Below are positions 16,470-24,965 of a stretch of 64,000 nucleotides of DNA, one piece after another. This stretch comes from Hyphomicrobiales bacterium (lineage in GTDB: Bacteria; Pseudomonadota; Alphaproteobacteria; Rhizobiales; Phreatobacteraceae). The number at the start of each line of letters is the position of its first letter. Positions within the stretch are counted from its first letter, which is position 1. The translations under genes and the position numbers were made by a program. Where the stretch lies: NCBI GenBank assembly GCA_017304475.1, contig JAFKKV010000024.1, positions 96,714-160,713 of the forward strand, written 5' to 3'. Under the pieces are notes generated by a model. The model ran no database searches. It was not told the origin of the DNA and was given only the letters and a program-made list of their open reading frames with translations.

Positions 16470-17957
16470 ATGATGAAGAACGGCAAGGACCATATCGCTT
16501 CGCTGCGCGACGGCCGCGAGGTCTATATCGACGGCAAGCGTGTCGGCGACGTCACCACCCATCCGGCCTATCGCAATGCCGTCCGCTCCACCGGCATGCT
16601 GTTCGATTTCCATTCGGCCGCCGCCAACCGGGACCTGATGACCTTTGTCGCGCCCGACAGCGGCGTGCGCGCCAACCGCATCTGGCAATTGCCGACCTCC
16701 TATCAGGAGCTGGTCGAGCGGCGGCAGGCGCTGGAGGCCTGGACCGAGCTGCATGGCGGCTTCATGGGACGCGCGCCCGATCACGTCGCCTCCTGCATCG
16801 CCGGCATGTATATGGGCCTCGACGTGTTCGAGGCCTATGACCAAAAGCGCGCCGCGGCGCTCGCCGACTATTACCGCTATGCCCGCGACAACGACCTCTA
16901 CCTCACCTATGTCATCATCAATCCGCAGGCCGACCGCTCCAAGAGCGCGGCCCAGCAGAAGAGCGAGTTTCTCGCCGCCGGCGTCGTCGACCGTGATCGC
17001 GAGGGCATCACGGTGCGCGGCGCCAAGATGCTGGCGACCGGCGGCATCATGGCCAATGAGGTGCTGGTCACCATCATTCAGCCGCTGCAGCCGGGCGAGG
17101 AAAAATACGCCTATTCCTTCGCCATTCCGATGAACACCAAGGGCCTGAAGATCCTGTCGCGCAAATCCTACGAGGCCGGCGCGCCTTCGGTGTTCGACAA
17201 TCCCCTGTCGAGCCGTTTCGACGAGAATGACGCGGTGCTCTATTTCGACGACGTGAAGGTGCCCTGGGAGCGGGTCTTCGTCGTCGACAATGTCGAGATG
17301 TGCCAGAAGCAGTTCCACGCGACCCCGGCCCATGTCTATCAGAACTACCAGGCGATGATCCGCCTGTCGGTGAAGCTGCGCTTCCTCATCGGCCTCGCCA
17401 AGCGCACCGCCGACATGAACGGCGTGGTGAATTTCCCGCAGGTGCGCGAGACGCTCGGCCAATTGGCGGCGGAGGTCGGCATGGTCGACGCGCTGGTCGC
17501 TTGCATGGAGGTGCAGGGATCGCAGCGCGGCGCCTATTTCGTGCCGCATACCCATACGCTCTACGCCGCGCAGACCCTGACCCAGCAGCTCTATCCCAAG
17601 GTGATGACCACGCTGCGCGAACTGGCCGGCGGCGGCATGATCATGCTGCCGTCGTCGATCCACGACTTCGAGAATCCCGAGCTCGCCGGCCTGATCGAGA
17701 AGACCCAGCAATCGCCGGCGGCGAGCGCCGTCGACAAGGTGAAATTCTACAAGCTCGCCTGGGATGCGGTCGGTTCGGAATTCGCCTCGCGCCACACCCA
17801 GTACGAGATGTTTTATGCCGGCGCGACTTTCGTCACCAAGGGCCATTCCTATCGCAGCTACGACTGGGCGCGGGCCGACCGCGCGCTCAGGCTGATGCTC
17901 GACGGTTATGCGCTCGGCGACGAGGTGCCGGGGCTCGCCGCGGCGCCCGCCGCCTGA
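16470..17957 (+). CDS. 4-hydroxyphenylacetate 3-hydroxylase-family oxygenase component
   Basis: A 495-residue FADH2-dependent flavin monooxygenase. It begins with the family N-terminal pattern SLRDGREVYIDGKRVGDVTT and continues with the acyl-CoA-dehydrogenase-like core: HVASCIAGMYMGLDVF, the YVIINPQADRSKS segment, RGAKMLATGGIMANEVLV and YFDDVKVPWERVFV. The length is typical of HpaB. Such enzymes ortho-hydroxylate phenols using reduced flavin and oxygen in the cytoplasm. The preceding gene encodes the reductase, the following one a cupin. No ring-cleavage or homoprotocatechuate genes are in the window, so the substrate may be some other phenol or a halogenated or amino-phenol relative; the family call is firm, the substrate is not. 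Confidence 0.9.
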   Translation: MMKNGKDHIASLRDGREVYIDGKRVGDVTTHPAYRNAVRSTGMLFDFHSAAANRDLMTFVAPDSGVRANRIWQLPTSYQELVERRQALEAWTELHGGFMGRAPDHVASCIAGMYMGLDVFEAYDQKRAAALADYYRYARDNDLYLTYVIINPQADRSKSAAQQKSEFLAAGVVDRDREGITVRGAKMLATGGIMANEVLVTIIQPLQPGEEKYAYSFAIPMNTKGLKILSRKSYEAGAPSVFDNPLSSRFDENDAVLYFDDVKVPWERVFVVDNVEMCQKQFHATPAHVYQNYQAMIRLSVKLRFLIGLAKRTADMNGVVNFPQVRETLGQLAAEVGMVDALVACMEVQGSQRGAYFVPHTHTLYAAQTLTQQLYPKVMTTLRELAGGGMIMLPSSIHDFENPELAGLIEKTQQSPAASAVDKVKFYKLAWDAVGSEFASRHTQYEMFYAGATFVTKGHSYRSYDWARADRALRLMLDGYALGDEVPGLAAAPAA

Positions 17958-17987
17958 TCAAGGACACGCATTTCCAGGGAGACAGGC

Positions 17988-18368
17988 ATGGCCATCAACA
18001 AGCTGCACGACGAATTCCATACCCTCGACATGGCGAACGGCTGGGCGGTGCCCGAGGGCTATCCGTCAGGCATCAAGCAGAAGATCCTGTCGGGCGCGCT
18101 TGACGAGCCGAACCGCCGGGGCAGCCGCACGCGGCTGTTGAAATTCGACGCCGGCACCTTCACCACCAAACCCTTCGTGCATGACTATTGGGAAGAGGTG
18201 TTCCTGGTCTCGGGCGACCTGACCGTCGGCAATGACGATGCCGGTAAGGGCGGCACGCCGTTCCAGCCCTTCACCTATGCCTGCCGCCCGCCCGGCGCCT
18301 TCCACGGCCCGTTCAAGTCGGAGACCGGCTGCCTGCTGCTCGAGATCCACTATTTCGATCCGGCCTGA
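17988..18368 (+). CDS. Cupin-domain protein
   Basis: A 126-residue single-cupin protein. It carries RLLKFDAGTFTTKPFVHDYWEEVFLVSGDLTVG, corresponding to cupin motif 1 with a His and a pair of Glu, and CRPPGAFHGPFKSETGCLLLEI for motif 2 with a His. The first His of motif 1 (usually HxH) appears as FVHDY, so metal binding may be through fewer or different ligands. It lies 30 bases after the oxygenase gene and before a terminator, so it ends the operon. It might be a small dioxygenase, isomerase or sensor acting on the hydroxylated product; the sequence does not decide. Confidence 0.8.
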   Translation: MAINKLHDEFHTLDMANGWAVPEGYPSGIKQKILSGALDEPNRRGSRTRLLKFDAGTFTTKPFVHDYWEEVFLVSGDLTVGNDDAGKGGTPFQPFTYACRPPGAFHGPFKSETGCLLLEIHYFDPA

Positions 18369-18404
18369 ACGGGCGCTTCGAGCCTCTGTGACAACAGCCG
18401 TATT

Positions 18405-18445
18405 CGAAAGGCCCGCCATGGTTGCCGTGGCGGGTCTTTTGTCGT
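18405..18445 (+). terminator. Rho-independent terminator of the hydroxylase operon
   Basis: Stem CCCGCCA (18412-18418) and TGGCGGG (18428-18434) with a nine-base loop, followed by TCTTTTGT. It comes about 40 bases after the cupin stop codon. Confidence 0.75.
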
Positions 18446-18525
18446 TTCGGCGACGGGATCCTTTCTTGCCCGGGCGTGTCGTTTCAATAGAGCCTGACCT
18501 CTCGCGAGCCGAGGCAAGAGCACTA

Positions 18526-18680
18526 CGTCACCCCCGGGCGAGCGCAGCGAGCGGAAGGGGGTCCAGGGGTTGCAGGGCACGCTCCCCAAAGCTGTGAAAT
18601 CACCGCGACGCATGCGCTGATGGCGCGGCTTGTTGGCTCCTGGACCCCCTTCCGCTCGCTGCGCTCGCCCGGGGGTGACG
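18526..18680. repeat. Inverted pair of REP-like palindromic repeats
   Basis: The left unit (18526-18573: CGTCACCCCCGGGCGAGCG, then GAAGGGGGTCCAGG) recurs in inverted form at 18637-18680. Each unit has its own internal dyad (GAGCGCAGCGAGCGG). The same repeat type, in diverged form, forms another pair at 32135-32290. The pair fills the gap between two convergent genes, as BIME-type elements often do, and could fold into a long cruciform or act as a transcript end. Confidence 0.75.
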
Positions 18681-18772
18681 TCGTGCTTGGCTTGAAAGCG
18701 AATCGCAGGGAGCACGCCACGGAAGGGCAAGCAGCGCGCCACGCGGGAGCCTACTCCTCACTCCGAGGGGCC

Positions 18773-19456
18773 TCACAGCTGCCTGACGATATGGCCGCGA
18801 TAGCCCGCGATATGGGCGCGCATCGCCCGTTCGGCGGCGTCGGCATCGCGCGCCCGCAGCGCCGCGACGATGGCCCGGTGCTCCTCGATGACGCGCCGGT
18901 GCTGCTCGGCGTCACGCAGCGACATGAACCAGACGCGCAGCGACCGGTCGTGCAGATGCGCCAGCACCTCCGCCAGGACCGGATTGCCGGCGCTGGTGGC
19001 GATCACCTGGTGGAACCGGCGGTCGAGCAGCATGAGCCGGGCGATGTCGCGCGAGCGCGCCGCCCGGCCGGCCTCATCGACATTGTCTTCGAGCTCGGTG
19101 ATGTCCCGCGGGGCCGCGCGCTCGACCGCCAGGCGCACGCAATGGGCCTCGTTGACCAGGCGGACGCTGGCGATGTCGAGCACCTCGTCCAGGCTGATCG
19201 GCCGGACCAGGATGCCCTTGCGCGGCAGCACCTCGACCAGGCCGTCGCGGGCGAGGCGAATGAAGGCCTGGTGCACCGGGGTGCGGCCGAGGCCGAGCGC
19301 GGCGCTGACCACCGCTTCGCTCAGGCATTCGCCGGGACGGTAGGCGCAGGTGATCAGGCGGTGCTTCAGCGTCTCATAGGCGAGGTCGTTGCATGACAGC
19401 GCCGCCGGCAGGGATGCCGGCGGTTCTCTCGCCTCCTCATGCGGACCGTCGCTCAA
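18773..19456 (-). CDS. GntR-family regulator (FCD subfamily)
   Basis: A 227-residue regulator with an N-terminal winged helix (LAYETLKHRLITCAYRPGE, then SEAVVSAALGLGRTPVHQAF and DGLVEVLPRKGILVRPI) and an all-helical FCD domain with likely metal-site residues in DRRFHQVIA and EEHRAIVAAL. It starts 15 bases after the DUF2848 gene, so it is the last gene of the liv-type operon and probably an autoregulator sensing a small carboxylate. A conserved operator could not be identified. Confidence 0.87.
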   Translation of the reverse strand: MSDGPHEEAREPPASLPAALSCNDLAYETLKHRLITCAYRPGECLSEAVVSAALGLGRTPVHQAFIRLARDGLVEVLPRKGILVRPISLDEVLDIASVRLVNEAHCVRLAVERAAPRDITELEDNVDEAGRAARSRDIARLMLLDRRFHQVIATSAGNPVLAEVLAHLHDRSLRVWFMSLRDAEQHRRVIEEHRAIVAALRARDADAAERAMRAHIAGYRGHIVRQL

Positions 19457-19471
19457 GGCGTCCGGCCGCGG

Positions 19472-20158
19472 TCAGGCGAGCGGCAGGACGACGACGTCAT
19501 AGCCGTGGCGGATATGCCGGCCGAGCACCGGATCCTCGATCTCGAAGTCGAACCGGTCGGCGGCGCGAATGCCGCCGCGTGCGGCCAACGTGCCGCCGAA
19601 CATGGCGGTGCCGTCAGGCAATGGCCCGCGCCCGGCATGGCCGCCGACGATCGCCTCCGGCGGCAGCATCGTGTCGACGGGGCCTTCCTGATAAAGCACG
19701 CGGCCGCCGCCGATGGTCGCCCAGGAGCGCAGGATCAGGCGGTCCCAATGGTCCTTGACGTCGTCGAGCAGCCACAGCTCCGGCGCTACGGGCTTCTCGC
19801 ACATCTGCTTCGACACCGTGACGTCATAGGTCTCGACCCGCCGGTCGGTATGATCCGAGCCGACGCCGACATAGGTCACGCCGGCCGCGGCGAGCAGCAT
19901 GAACTCGACCTCGCCGCTCGACTCGCGCCCCGAAACCTCGATCCGGCCGGCGGTGGTGAGCCGGCTCGCGGCCACCCGGTAATAGACCGGCGTGGTCGCC
20001 GGGCGCTTGACGCCGAGCTCTTCCAGCTCGGCGATGTGCTTTTCGCGCGCCACCGGGTCGCGGCCGGTCCAACCGGCGATCACGGCGTGGTCGATGGTGA
20101 AGGTCGCTGTGCCGGGCTGGCGTTCGCTCTGGACGGAAAGAAGCAGGGACGAGGTCAT
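19472..20158 (-). CDS. DUF2848 family protein (FAH-superfamily-like)
   Basis: A 228-residue protein matching DUF2848: VIAGWTGRDPVAREKHIAEL, then TPVYYRVAASRLTT, VGVGSDHTDRRVE and SKQMCEKPVAPELWLL. DUF2848 proteins are distantly related to fumarylacetoacetate hydrolases and often sit with Liv-type transporters and amidases, but no reaction is established. Here it follows the binding-protein gene by about 50 bases and precedes the GntR gene, so it likely acts on the imported compound or its product. Cytoplasmic; no signal peptide. Confidence 0.82.
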   Translation of the reverse strand: MTSSLLLSVQSERQPGTATFTIDHAVIAGWTGRDPVAREKHIAELEELGVKRPATTPVYYRVAASRLTTAGRIEVSGRESSGEVEFMLLAAAGVTYVGVGSDHTDRRVETYDVTVSKQMCEKPVAPELWLLDDVKDHWDRLILRSWATIGGGRVLYQEGPVDTMLPPEAIVGGHAGRGPLPDGTAMFGGTLAARGGIRAADRFDFEIEDPVLGRHIRHGYDVVVLPLA

Positions 20159-20210
20159 GGGTGGTTCCGCTGTTGGTGAAGGCGACGGGGCGGAGCCCCG
20201 CCGACGAGCG

Positions 20211-21389
20211 TCAGGAGGCCGTGCGCCGGTCGAGCAGGACCCATTTTCCGTTCTTCACCTCGATGACATAGACCGGCTTGATGGCGTCGCCGTCGGCATC
20301 GAAGCTGATCGGCCCTTCCAGCGCCGGATAGTTCTTCAGGGCGCGCAGGGCGTCGCGGATCTGAACCCGCTCCTCGGCCGCCTGGGCCGGATTGCCGGTG
20401 ACCTTGGCGAGTTTCATCGCCTCGGCATAGAGGTAGACGATGTCATAGACGGAAGCGTCGAACTGGTTCGGCTCGGTGCGCGCCAGGCCCGCCGCCTTGG
20501 CCCGCTTGGCGAATTCCTCGGCGAAGGCCCTGGTGCGCTGGTCGACGTCGCGGAAGAAAGTCGTGCCGATGGTCATGGTCTCGCCAGCGCCGTCCATGCG
20601 GGCCGGCAGGTCGGGATCGGCAATGGTCGTGCCGCCGATGACGCGGGTCCTGACGCCCTGCCGCCGCAGCTCCTTGGCGAGATTGATGGCGCCTTCCGGC
20701 GGCGCGCCGAGGCCGACAATGTCGGGTTTCATCTGGGCGAGCCGCGACACCTGCGGCGACAGGTCGAAGGCGTTCAGCTGAAAATCGACCGAGCCGAGGA
20801 TCGGCACGCCGTGTTTCGGGAACAGCGTCGGCAGCACGGTGATGCCGATCGATTTCGACACCGTGTCGTCGGAGGCAAAGGCAATCGCGCCGGAGCCAGC
20901 CGCCAGCCCCTTGGCCTTGATCGCGGCCAGCACCTGGTCGATGACCTGGCCTTCGTCGGTGGTGTTGCGGAAGGCGAAGCGGAAACCCTTGGCAAGGCTC
21001 GGGGCGGAGGAGGCCATCGACATCTGCGGAATGCCGGCGCGGTCGCCGGCCGGGAAGGCGACCCGCACCTCGCTCGACGAGAACGGCCCGATAATGGCCA
21101 GCGCCTTGTTGTCTTCGGCGAGCTGGCGCACCGCGAGCTGGGCCTGGCGCGGCTCGCCGCCGGTATCGAACTTGACCACTTTCAGACGTTTGCCATTGAT
21201 CCCGCCGGCGGCGTTGATCTCTTCCACCGCGAAATCGACCGCCACCTCATTGGCCGCCGCCAGGCTGACATAGGGGCCGGTCTTGGCCATGGAATAGCCG
21301 AGGATCAGCTCCTGCGGTTCGGCGGCCCTGGCCCCCGACATGAGGGCGAGGCCGGCGCCGGCGGCGAGAACTTGACGTCGTGTCTGCAT
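20211..21389 (-). CDS. ABC importer substrate-binding protein (Liv/Peripla_BP_6 type)
   Basis: A 392-residue periplasmic binding protein, start ATG 21389 after GGAGG. An RR-containing signal sequence MQTRRQVLAAGAGLALMSGA ends near ARA/AEP, consistent with Tat or Sec export. The mature part opens ELILGYSMAKTGPY, the type I periplasmic-binding pattern seen in LivJ-like proteins that bind aromatic acids, amides or amino acids, followed by INAAGGINGKRLKVV. It is encoded within the livHMGF operon and presumably feeds the same permease. Given the operator shared with the hydroxylase genes, an aromatic substrate is a reasonable guess but not shown. Confidence 0.9.
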   Translation of the reverse strand: MQTRRQVLAAGAGLALMSGARAAEPQELILGYSMAKTGPYVSLAAANEVAVDFAVEEINAAGGINGKRLKVVKFDTGGEPRQAQLAVRQLAEDNKALAIIGPFSSSEVRVAFPAGDRAGIPQMSMASSAPSLAKGFRFAFRNTTDEGQVIDQVLAAIKAKGLAAGSGAIAFASDDTVSKSIGITVLPTLFPKHGVPILGSVDFQLNAFDLSPQVSRLAQMKPDIVGLGAPPEGAINLAKELRRQGVRTRVIGGTTIADPDLPARMDGAGETMTIGTTFFRDVDQRTRAFAEEFAKRAKAAGLARTEPNQFDASVYDIVYLYAEAMKLAKVTGNPAQAAEERVQIRDALRALKNYPALEGPISFDADGDAIKPVYVIEVKNGKWVLLDRRTAS

Positions 21390-21430
21390 GGGTCGGATCC
21401 TCCAAAAGGGGGGCGAAGAAGGGTCGAAGT

Positions 21431-22174
21431 TCAGGGTGTCGTGACGGGGCTCGGGGCGGGTTTGGCGGTGCCGAGATAGGCGGCCTGCAAGGCCGGGTCG
21501 GCGGCGAGCTTTCGCGGATCGCCGGCCATCAGCACGCGGCCGAGCTCGAGCACCGTGGCGCTGTCGGCCGCCGCCAGCGCCTTGCCGGTGTTCTGTTCGA
21601 CCAGGAGAATGGTCAGGCCGTCGCGGTTGAGTTCGCCCAGCAGGTCGAACAGGCGCTCGACGAACAATGGCGACAGGCCGAGCGAGGGCTCGTCCAGCAT
21701 CATCAGGCGAGGTTTGGCCATCAGCGCCCGGCCGATCGCCAGCATCTGCTGCTCGCCGCCGGACAGGCACGAGGCCGCCATGGTCCGGCGCCCGGCGAGA
21801 TTGGGAAAGCGCTCATAGATCATCTCGATCTCGCGCTGGATGGCCGCGCCGTCGCGGCGCAGATGCGCGCCGAGCCGGAGGTTTTCTTCGATGGTCAGCG
21901 AGATCAGGATACGCCGGCCCTCCGGCACCAGCACGATGCCCTGGGCGAGCCGCGCATGGGGCGGGGTGCGGGTGATCTCTGAGCCGGCAAAGCGAATGCC
22001 GCCCTGCGCGGCCCTGGCGGTGCCGATGACCGCGCGCAGCAGCGTGCTCTTGCCCGCGCCATTGGCGCCGAGCACGGTGGCGATCTCGCCCTCGCGCACG
22101 CTGAGCGAGACGCCCGAGAGCGCCCGGATGCGGCCATAGTCGACGGCGAGATCGGAGATTTCGAGGAGAGCCAT
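21431..22174 (-). CDS. livF: LivF-type ABC transporter ATPase
   Basis: A 247-residue ATPase of the branched-chain amino-acid family. Walker A is GANGAGKST, the signature LSGGEQQMLAIGRAL and Walker B LMMLDEPSLGLS, all intact. The short form without the LivG C-terminal extension identifies it as LivF. It pairs with the LivG protein whose gene ends 4 bases upstream of its start, powering uptake through LivHM. Confidence 0.92.
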   Translation of the reverse strand: MALLEISDLAVDYGRIRALSGVSLSVREGEIATVLGANGAGKSTLLRAVIGTARAAQGGIRFAGSEITRTPPHARLAQGIVLVPEGRRILISLTIEENLRLGAHLRRDGAAIQREIEMIYERFPNLAGRRTMAASCLSGGEQQMLAIGRALMAKPRLMMLDEPSLGLSPLFVERLFDLLGELNRDGLTILLVEQNTGKALAAADSATVLELGRVLMAGDPRKLAADPALQAAYLGTAKPAPSPVTTP

Positions 22175-22177
22175 GGG

Positions 22178-22951
22178 TCAGATCCCTCCCGTCGTGCCGA
22201 GATAGGCTTCGCGCACCCGCGGGTCGCGCTGGATGTCGGCGAGCGCACCTTCGGCGATCTTCTCGCCGAAGTTCAGCACCACCACGTGTTCGCAGAGGCT
22301 GTCGACGAAATGCATGTCGTGCTCGACCACCAGCAGCGTCACGCCGCGCGCCTTGAGCGCCATGAGGTGCTGGCGCAGCGTCTCGGTCTCGCTCGGATTG
22401 AGGCCGGCGGCCGGCTCGTCGAGCAGCAGCAGGGTCGGCTTGGCGAGCGTCGCGCGCACCAGGTCGATCCGTTTGCGCACGCCGTAGGAGAGCGAAGCCA
22501 CCGGCGCATCGGCAAAGCCTTCGAGGCCCCATTCCTCCAGCGCGGCGCGGGCCTCGCGCCGCCAGCGGTGATCGGCGAACAGGCGGAACGGCGTGGCGAG
22601 GTCCCACAGTCCGCCGGTCTGGACATGCTGGCCGACCATGAGGTTCTCGATGACCGAGAGATGGGTCATCAGGCGGATGTTCTGGAAGCTGCGCGACAGG
22701 CCGAGCCGGATGCGCCGGCGCGACGGCACGGTCGTGACGTCATGGCCGTCGACGGTGATCCGGCCGCCGGTGACGCCATAGACGCCGCTGATCAGGTTGA
22801 ACACGGTGGTCTTGCCGGCGCCGTTCGGCCCGATCAGCGCGGTGGCCTCGCTGCGCCGGACCTCGAAGCTCAGGTCGCGCACCACCTGCAGGGCGTTGAA
22901 CGATTTCGACAGCTTGGCGACCGACAAAGCGGGATGGCAGGAGGTCGTCAT
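22178..22951 (-). CDS. livG: LivG-type ABC transporter ATPase
   Basis: A 257-residue ATPase starting at ATG 22951, overlapping the livM stop by 4 bases (ATGA), which supports translational coupling. Walker A is GPNGAGKTT, the signature LSYGVRKRIDLVRAT and Walker B LLLLDEPAAGLNP; the C-terminal tail with VLNFGEKIAEG is typical of LivG. The open frame extends 38 codons upstream but those codons lie inside livM. Confidence 0.92.
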   Translation of the reverse strand: MTTSCHPALSVAKLSKSFNALQVVRDLSFEVRRSEATALIGPNGAGKTTVFNLISGVYGVTGGRITVDGHDVTTVPSRRRIRLGLSRSFQNIRLMTHLSVIENLMVGQHVQTGGLWDLATPFRLFADHRWRREARAALEEWGLEGFADAPVASLSYGVRKRIDLVRATLAKPTLLLLDEPAAGLNPSETETLRQHLMALKARGVTLLVVEHDMHFVDSLCEHVVVLNFGEKIAEGALADIQRDPRVREAYLGTTGGI

Positions 22952-23790
22952 CGGGCGCCTCCCGCGCGGCGCTTGAAGCGGGCGAACAGGTCGGTGGTGA
23001 CGAGCCCCTGCGGCCGCGCCGCCATGATCAGGATGATGAGGGCGGCGAAGGCCGCGTAGCGCCATTGCGAACTGGTGCGCAGCAGTTCCGGCAGCAGCGT
23101 GAAGAAGGCGGCACCAACGAGCGGGCCCCAGACCGTCTGGGTGCCGCCGAGCAGCACATAGAGCGCGGTATAGACGCTCAGCAGCACGCTGAAATGCTGC
23201 GCCTCGACGAAGCTGAAATGATGGGCGTAGAAGCCGCCGCCGATACCGGCAATGACCGCGCCGATGGTGAAGGCGGCGACCTGCAGGCCGCGGACATTGA
23301 GGCCGAGCAGGTCGGCCACCACCACGTCGCTTTTCACCGCGGTGAGATAGAGCGCGAAGCGCGTGCGCGAGATCAGGAAGACGGCGAGCACGAGCGCCAC
23401 CGCCGCGCCGATCACCCAGGGCGCGCCGACAAAGGTTGCGACCGGGTAGCCGGCGGCCGCGCCGACCGCCTCGACATTGAGGAAGATCGCCGCGATCAGC
23501 TGGCCGAGCGCAAAGGTGGCGAGCGCCAGGTAGATGCCGTGGGTGCGCAGCACCGGCACCGCGACGATGAGTGCGACGAGGCCGGCGAGCAATCCGCCGG
23601 CGGGGATCGCCAGGGCGACCGACCAGTCGAACTCGTTGGTCAGATAGGCCGCCGCATAGGCGCCGATCGCCATGAAGCCGGCAATGCCGAGATTGAGCTG
23701 GCCGGCGGCGAGCGGCAGGTAGACCGCATAGGCCGCGATGATGTTGAACGACAGGATGACGAGAATGCCGAGCTGGTAACTGGTCATCAC
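22948..23790 (-). CDS. livM: LivM-type ABC permease
   Basis: A 280-residue inner-membrane permease with about eight hydrophobic helices. Family marks are LNLGIAGFMAIGAYAAAYL near the N-terminus and the cytoplasmic coupling loop TAVKSDVVVADLLGLNV, followed by FTIGAVIAGIGGGFYAHH and LLGGTQTVWGPLVGAAFFTLLP. It overlaps livH by 4 bases and livG by 4 bases. LivM and LivH form the translocation pore. Confidence 0.9.
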   Translation of the reverse strand: MMTSYQLGILVILSFNIIAAYAVYLPLAAGQLNLGIAGFMAIGAYAAAYLTNEFDWSVALAIPAGGLLAGLVALIVAVPVLRTHGIYLALATFALGQLIAAIFLNVEAVGAAAGYPVATFVGAPWVIGAAVALVLAVFLISRTRFALYLTAVKSDVVVADLLGLNVRGLQVAAFTIGAVIAGIGGGFYAHHFSFVEAQHFSVLLSVYTALYVLLGGTQTVWGPLVGAAFFTLLPELLRTSSQWRYAAFAALIILIMAARPQGLVTTDLFARFKRRAGGAR

Positions 23791-24659
23791 AGCTTCTCCC
23801 GCGCGAGACCGGCGCCGAGCAGGCCTTGCGGCCGGATGATCAGGATGACCAGCAGCAGGCCGTAGACGGTGATGTTGACCATGTTGGCGCCGAGGAAATG
23901 GATCGACAGGACCTCGGCGAGGCCGATGATCATGCCGCCGAGAATGGCGCCCCAGATGCTGCCCATGCCGCCGATGATCATGGCGGCCACACCCTTGAAG
24001 CCGACCACTTCGCCCATGAAGGGCGAGGCCTGCTGGTAGTTCATGGCGAAGAGGATGCCGCCCATGGCGGTGAACACCGCCGAGAACACGAAGACCTGCG
24101 GGATCAGCCGGGAGACATTGATGCCGAGCAGCGTGGCGGTCTCGCGGCTCTCGGCGATGGCACGGATGCGCCGGCCGGCATTGGTCGCCTTCAGGAAGAT
24201 CGACAGGCCGGTGACCAGGGCGAGCGCGACCACGAGGCTGATCAGCTGGGCGCTGCCGATCACCAGGCCCGCGACGCGAATGTTGAAATCGGGGATCAGG
24301 GCCGGAAAGGACTGCTGGTCGGAGCCGAAGCGGATCAGCACCAGGTTTTCCAAGAGCACCAGGAAGCCGAGCGAGCTGACCAGCGGGATCTCCGGATCGC
24401 CCTCGGCCATCAGGCGGTAGGACAGGCGCTCGACCAGGAGCGCGACCGCGGCCGCCGCGCAGAGCGCCGACAGGACCGCGACCGACCAGTGCCAGCCGGC
24501 GGCCAGCATGGCCCAGCTGACCATGCCGCCGACCATGAACAGGCCGGGGATCGAGAAATTCAGGAAATTGAGGATGCCGATGGCGATGGTGAAAGCCACC
24601 GCGACGAGCACGTAGATGCTCCCCAGCATCGACCCGTTGACGATCTGCTGTGCCAGCAT
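23787..24659 (-). CDS. livH: LivH-type ABC permease
   Basis: A 290-residue permease starting at ATG 24659 (MLAQQIVNGSMLGSIYVLVA), with GGAG upstream. It has the LivH features LNFLNFSIPGLFMVGGM, GRRIRAIAESRETATLLGINV (coupling helix) and GFKGVAAMIIGGMGSIWGAILGG. It is the first gene of the minus-strand transport operon; 34 bases upstream of its start lies the palindrome shared with the flavin reductase promoter region. Confidence 0.9.
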   Translation of the reverse strand: MLAQQIVNGSMLGSIYVLVAVAFTIAIGILNFLNFSIPGLFMVGGMVSWAMLAAGWHWSVAVLSALCAAAAVALLVERLSYRLMAEGDPEIPLVSSLGFLVLLENLVLIRFGSDQQSFPALIPDFNIRVAGLVIGSAQLISLVVALALVTGLSIFLKATNAGRRIRAIAESRETATLLGINVSRLIPQVFVFSAVFTAMGGILFAMNYQQASPFMGEVVGFKGVAAMIIGGMGSIWGAILGGMIIGLAEVLSIHFLGANMVNITVYGLLLVILIIRPQGLLGAGLAREKL

Positions 24660-24692
24660 GGGCACTCTCCTCAAATGAGAATTATCATTCTT

Positions 24693-24715
24693 AATTAGCT
24701 TTAGAAGAAAGCTAT
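24693..24715. promoter_or_regulatory. Operator-like palindrome, site 2 (upstream of livH)
   Basis: AATTAGCTT, spacer TAGAA, GAAAGCTAT. It agrees with site 1 (15805-15827, reverse strand) at 20 of 23 positions; all three differences fall in the central five bases. The two 9-bp arms are themselves a dyad of AGCTT and its complement. The local region is AT-rich and a TTGACT hexamer lies just upstream on the minus strand, consistent with a promoter. Confidence 0.65.
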
Positions 24716-24965
24716 CTAAAATCGAAGTCAAGCTGAAATTTCATACGCCGCGCAGCCGGCGTAGGCAGGGCGGCCGCCCGCGCCGGCAGCGTCGCGTCGA
24801 GATTTTGGGCAAAGGGCAGGGAGCGGATCGCCGGCGGCGTCGGCGACACGGGCCGTTGCCGGCCGCCACGCGGCCGCAAGCCGCGGCGCGCGGGCGTCAG
24901 CCGGTCATCGAGAGGTCAGGATGTCCGCGCGTCGGACGTGAAGCATGCGGGCCGGCGCCGCCGGC

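Noticed and set aside
18526..18680. CRISPR array
   Set aside because: Only two inverted units, no direct repeats with spacers, and no cas genes.
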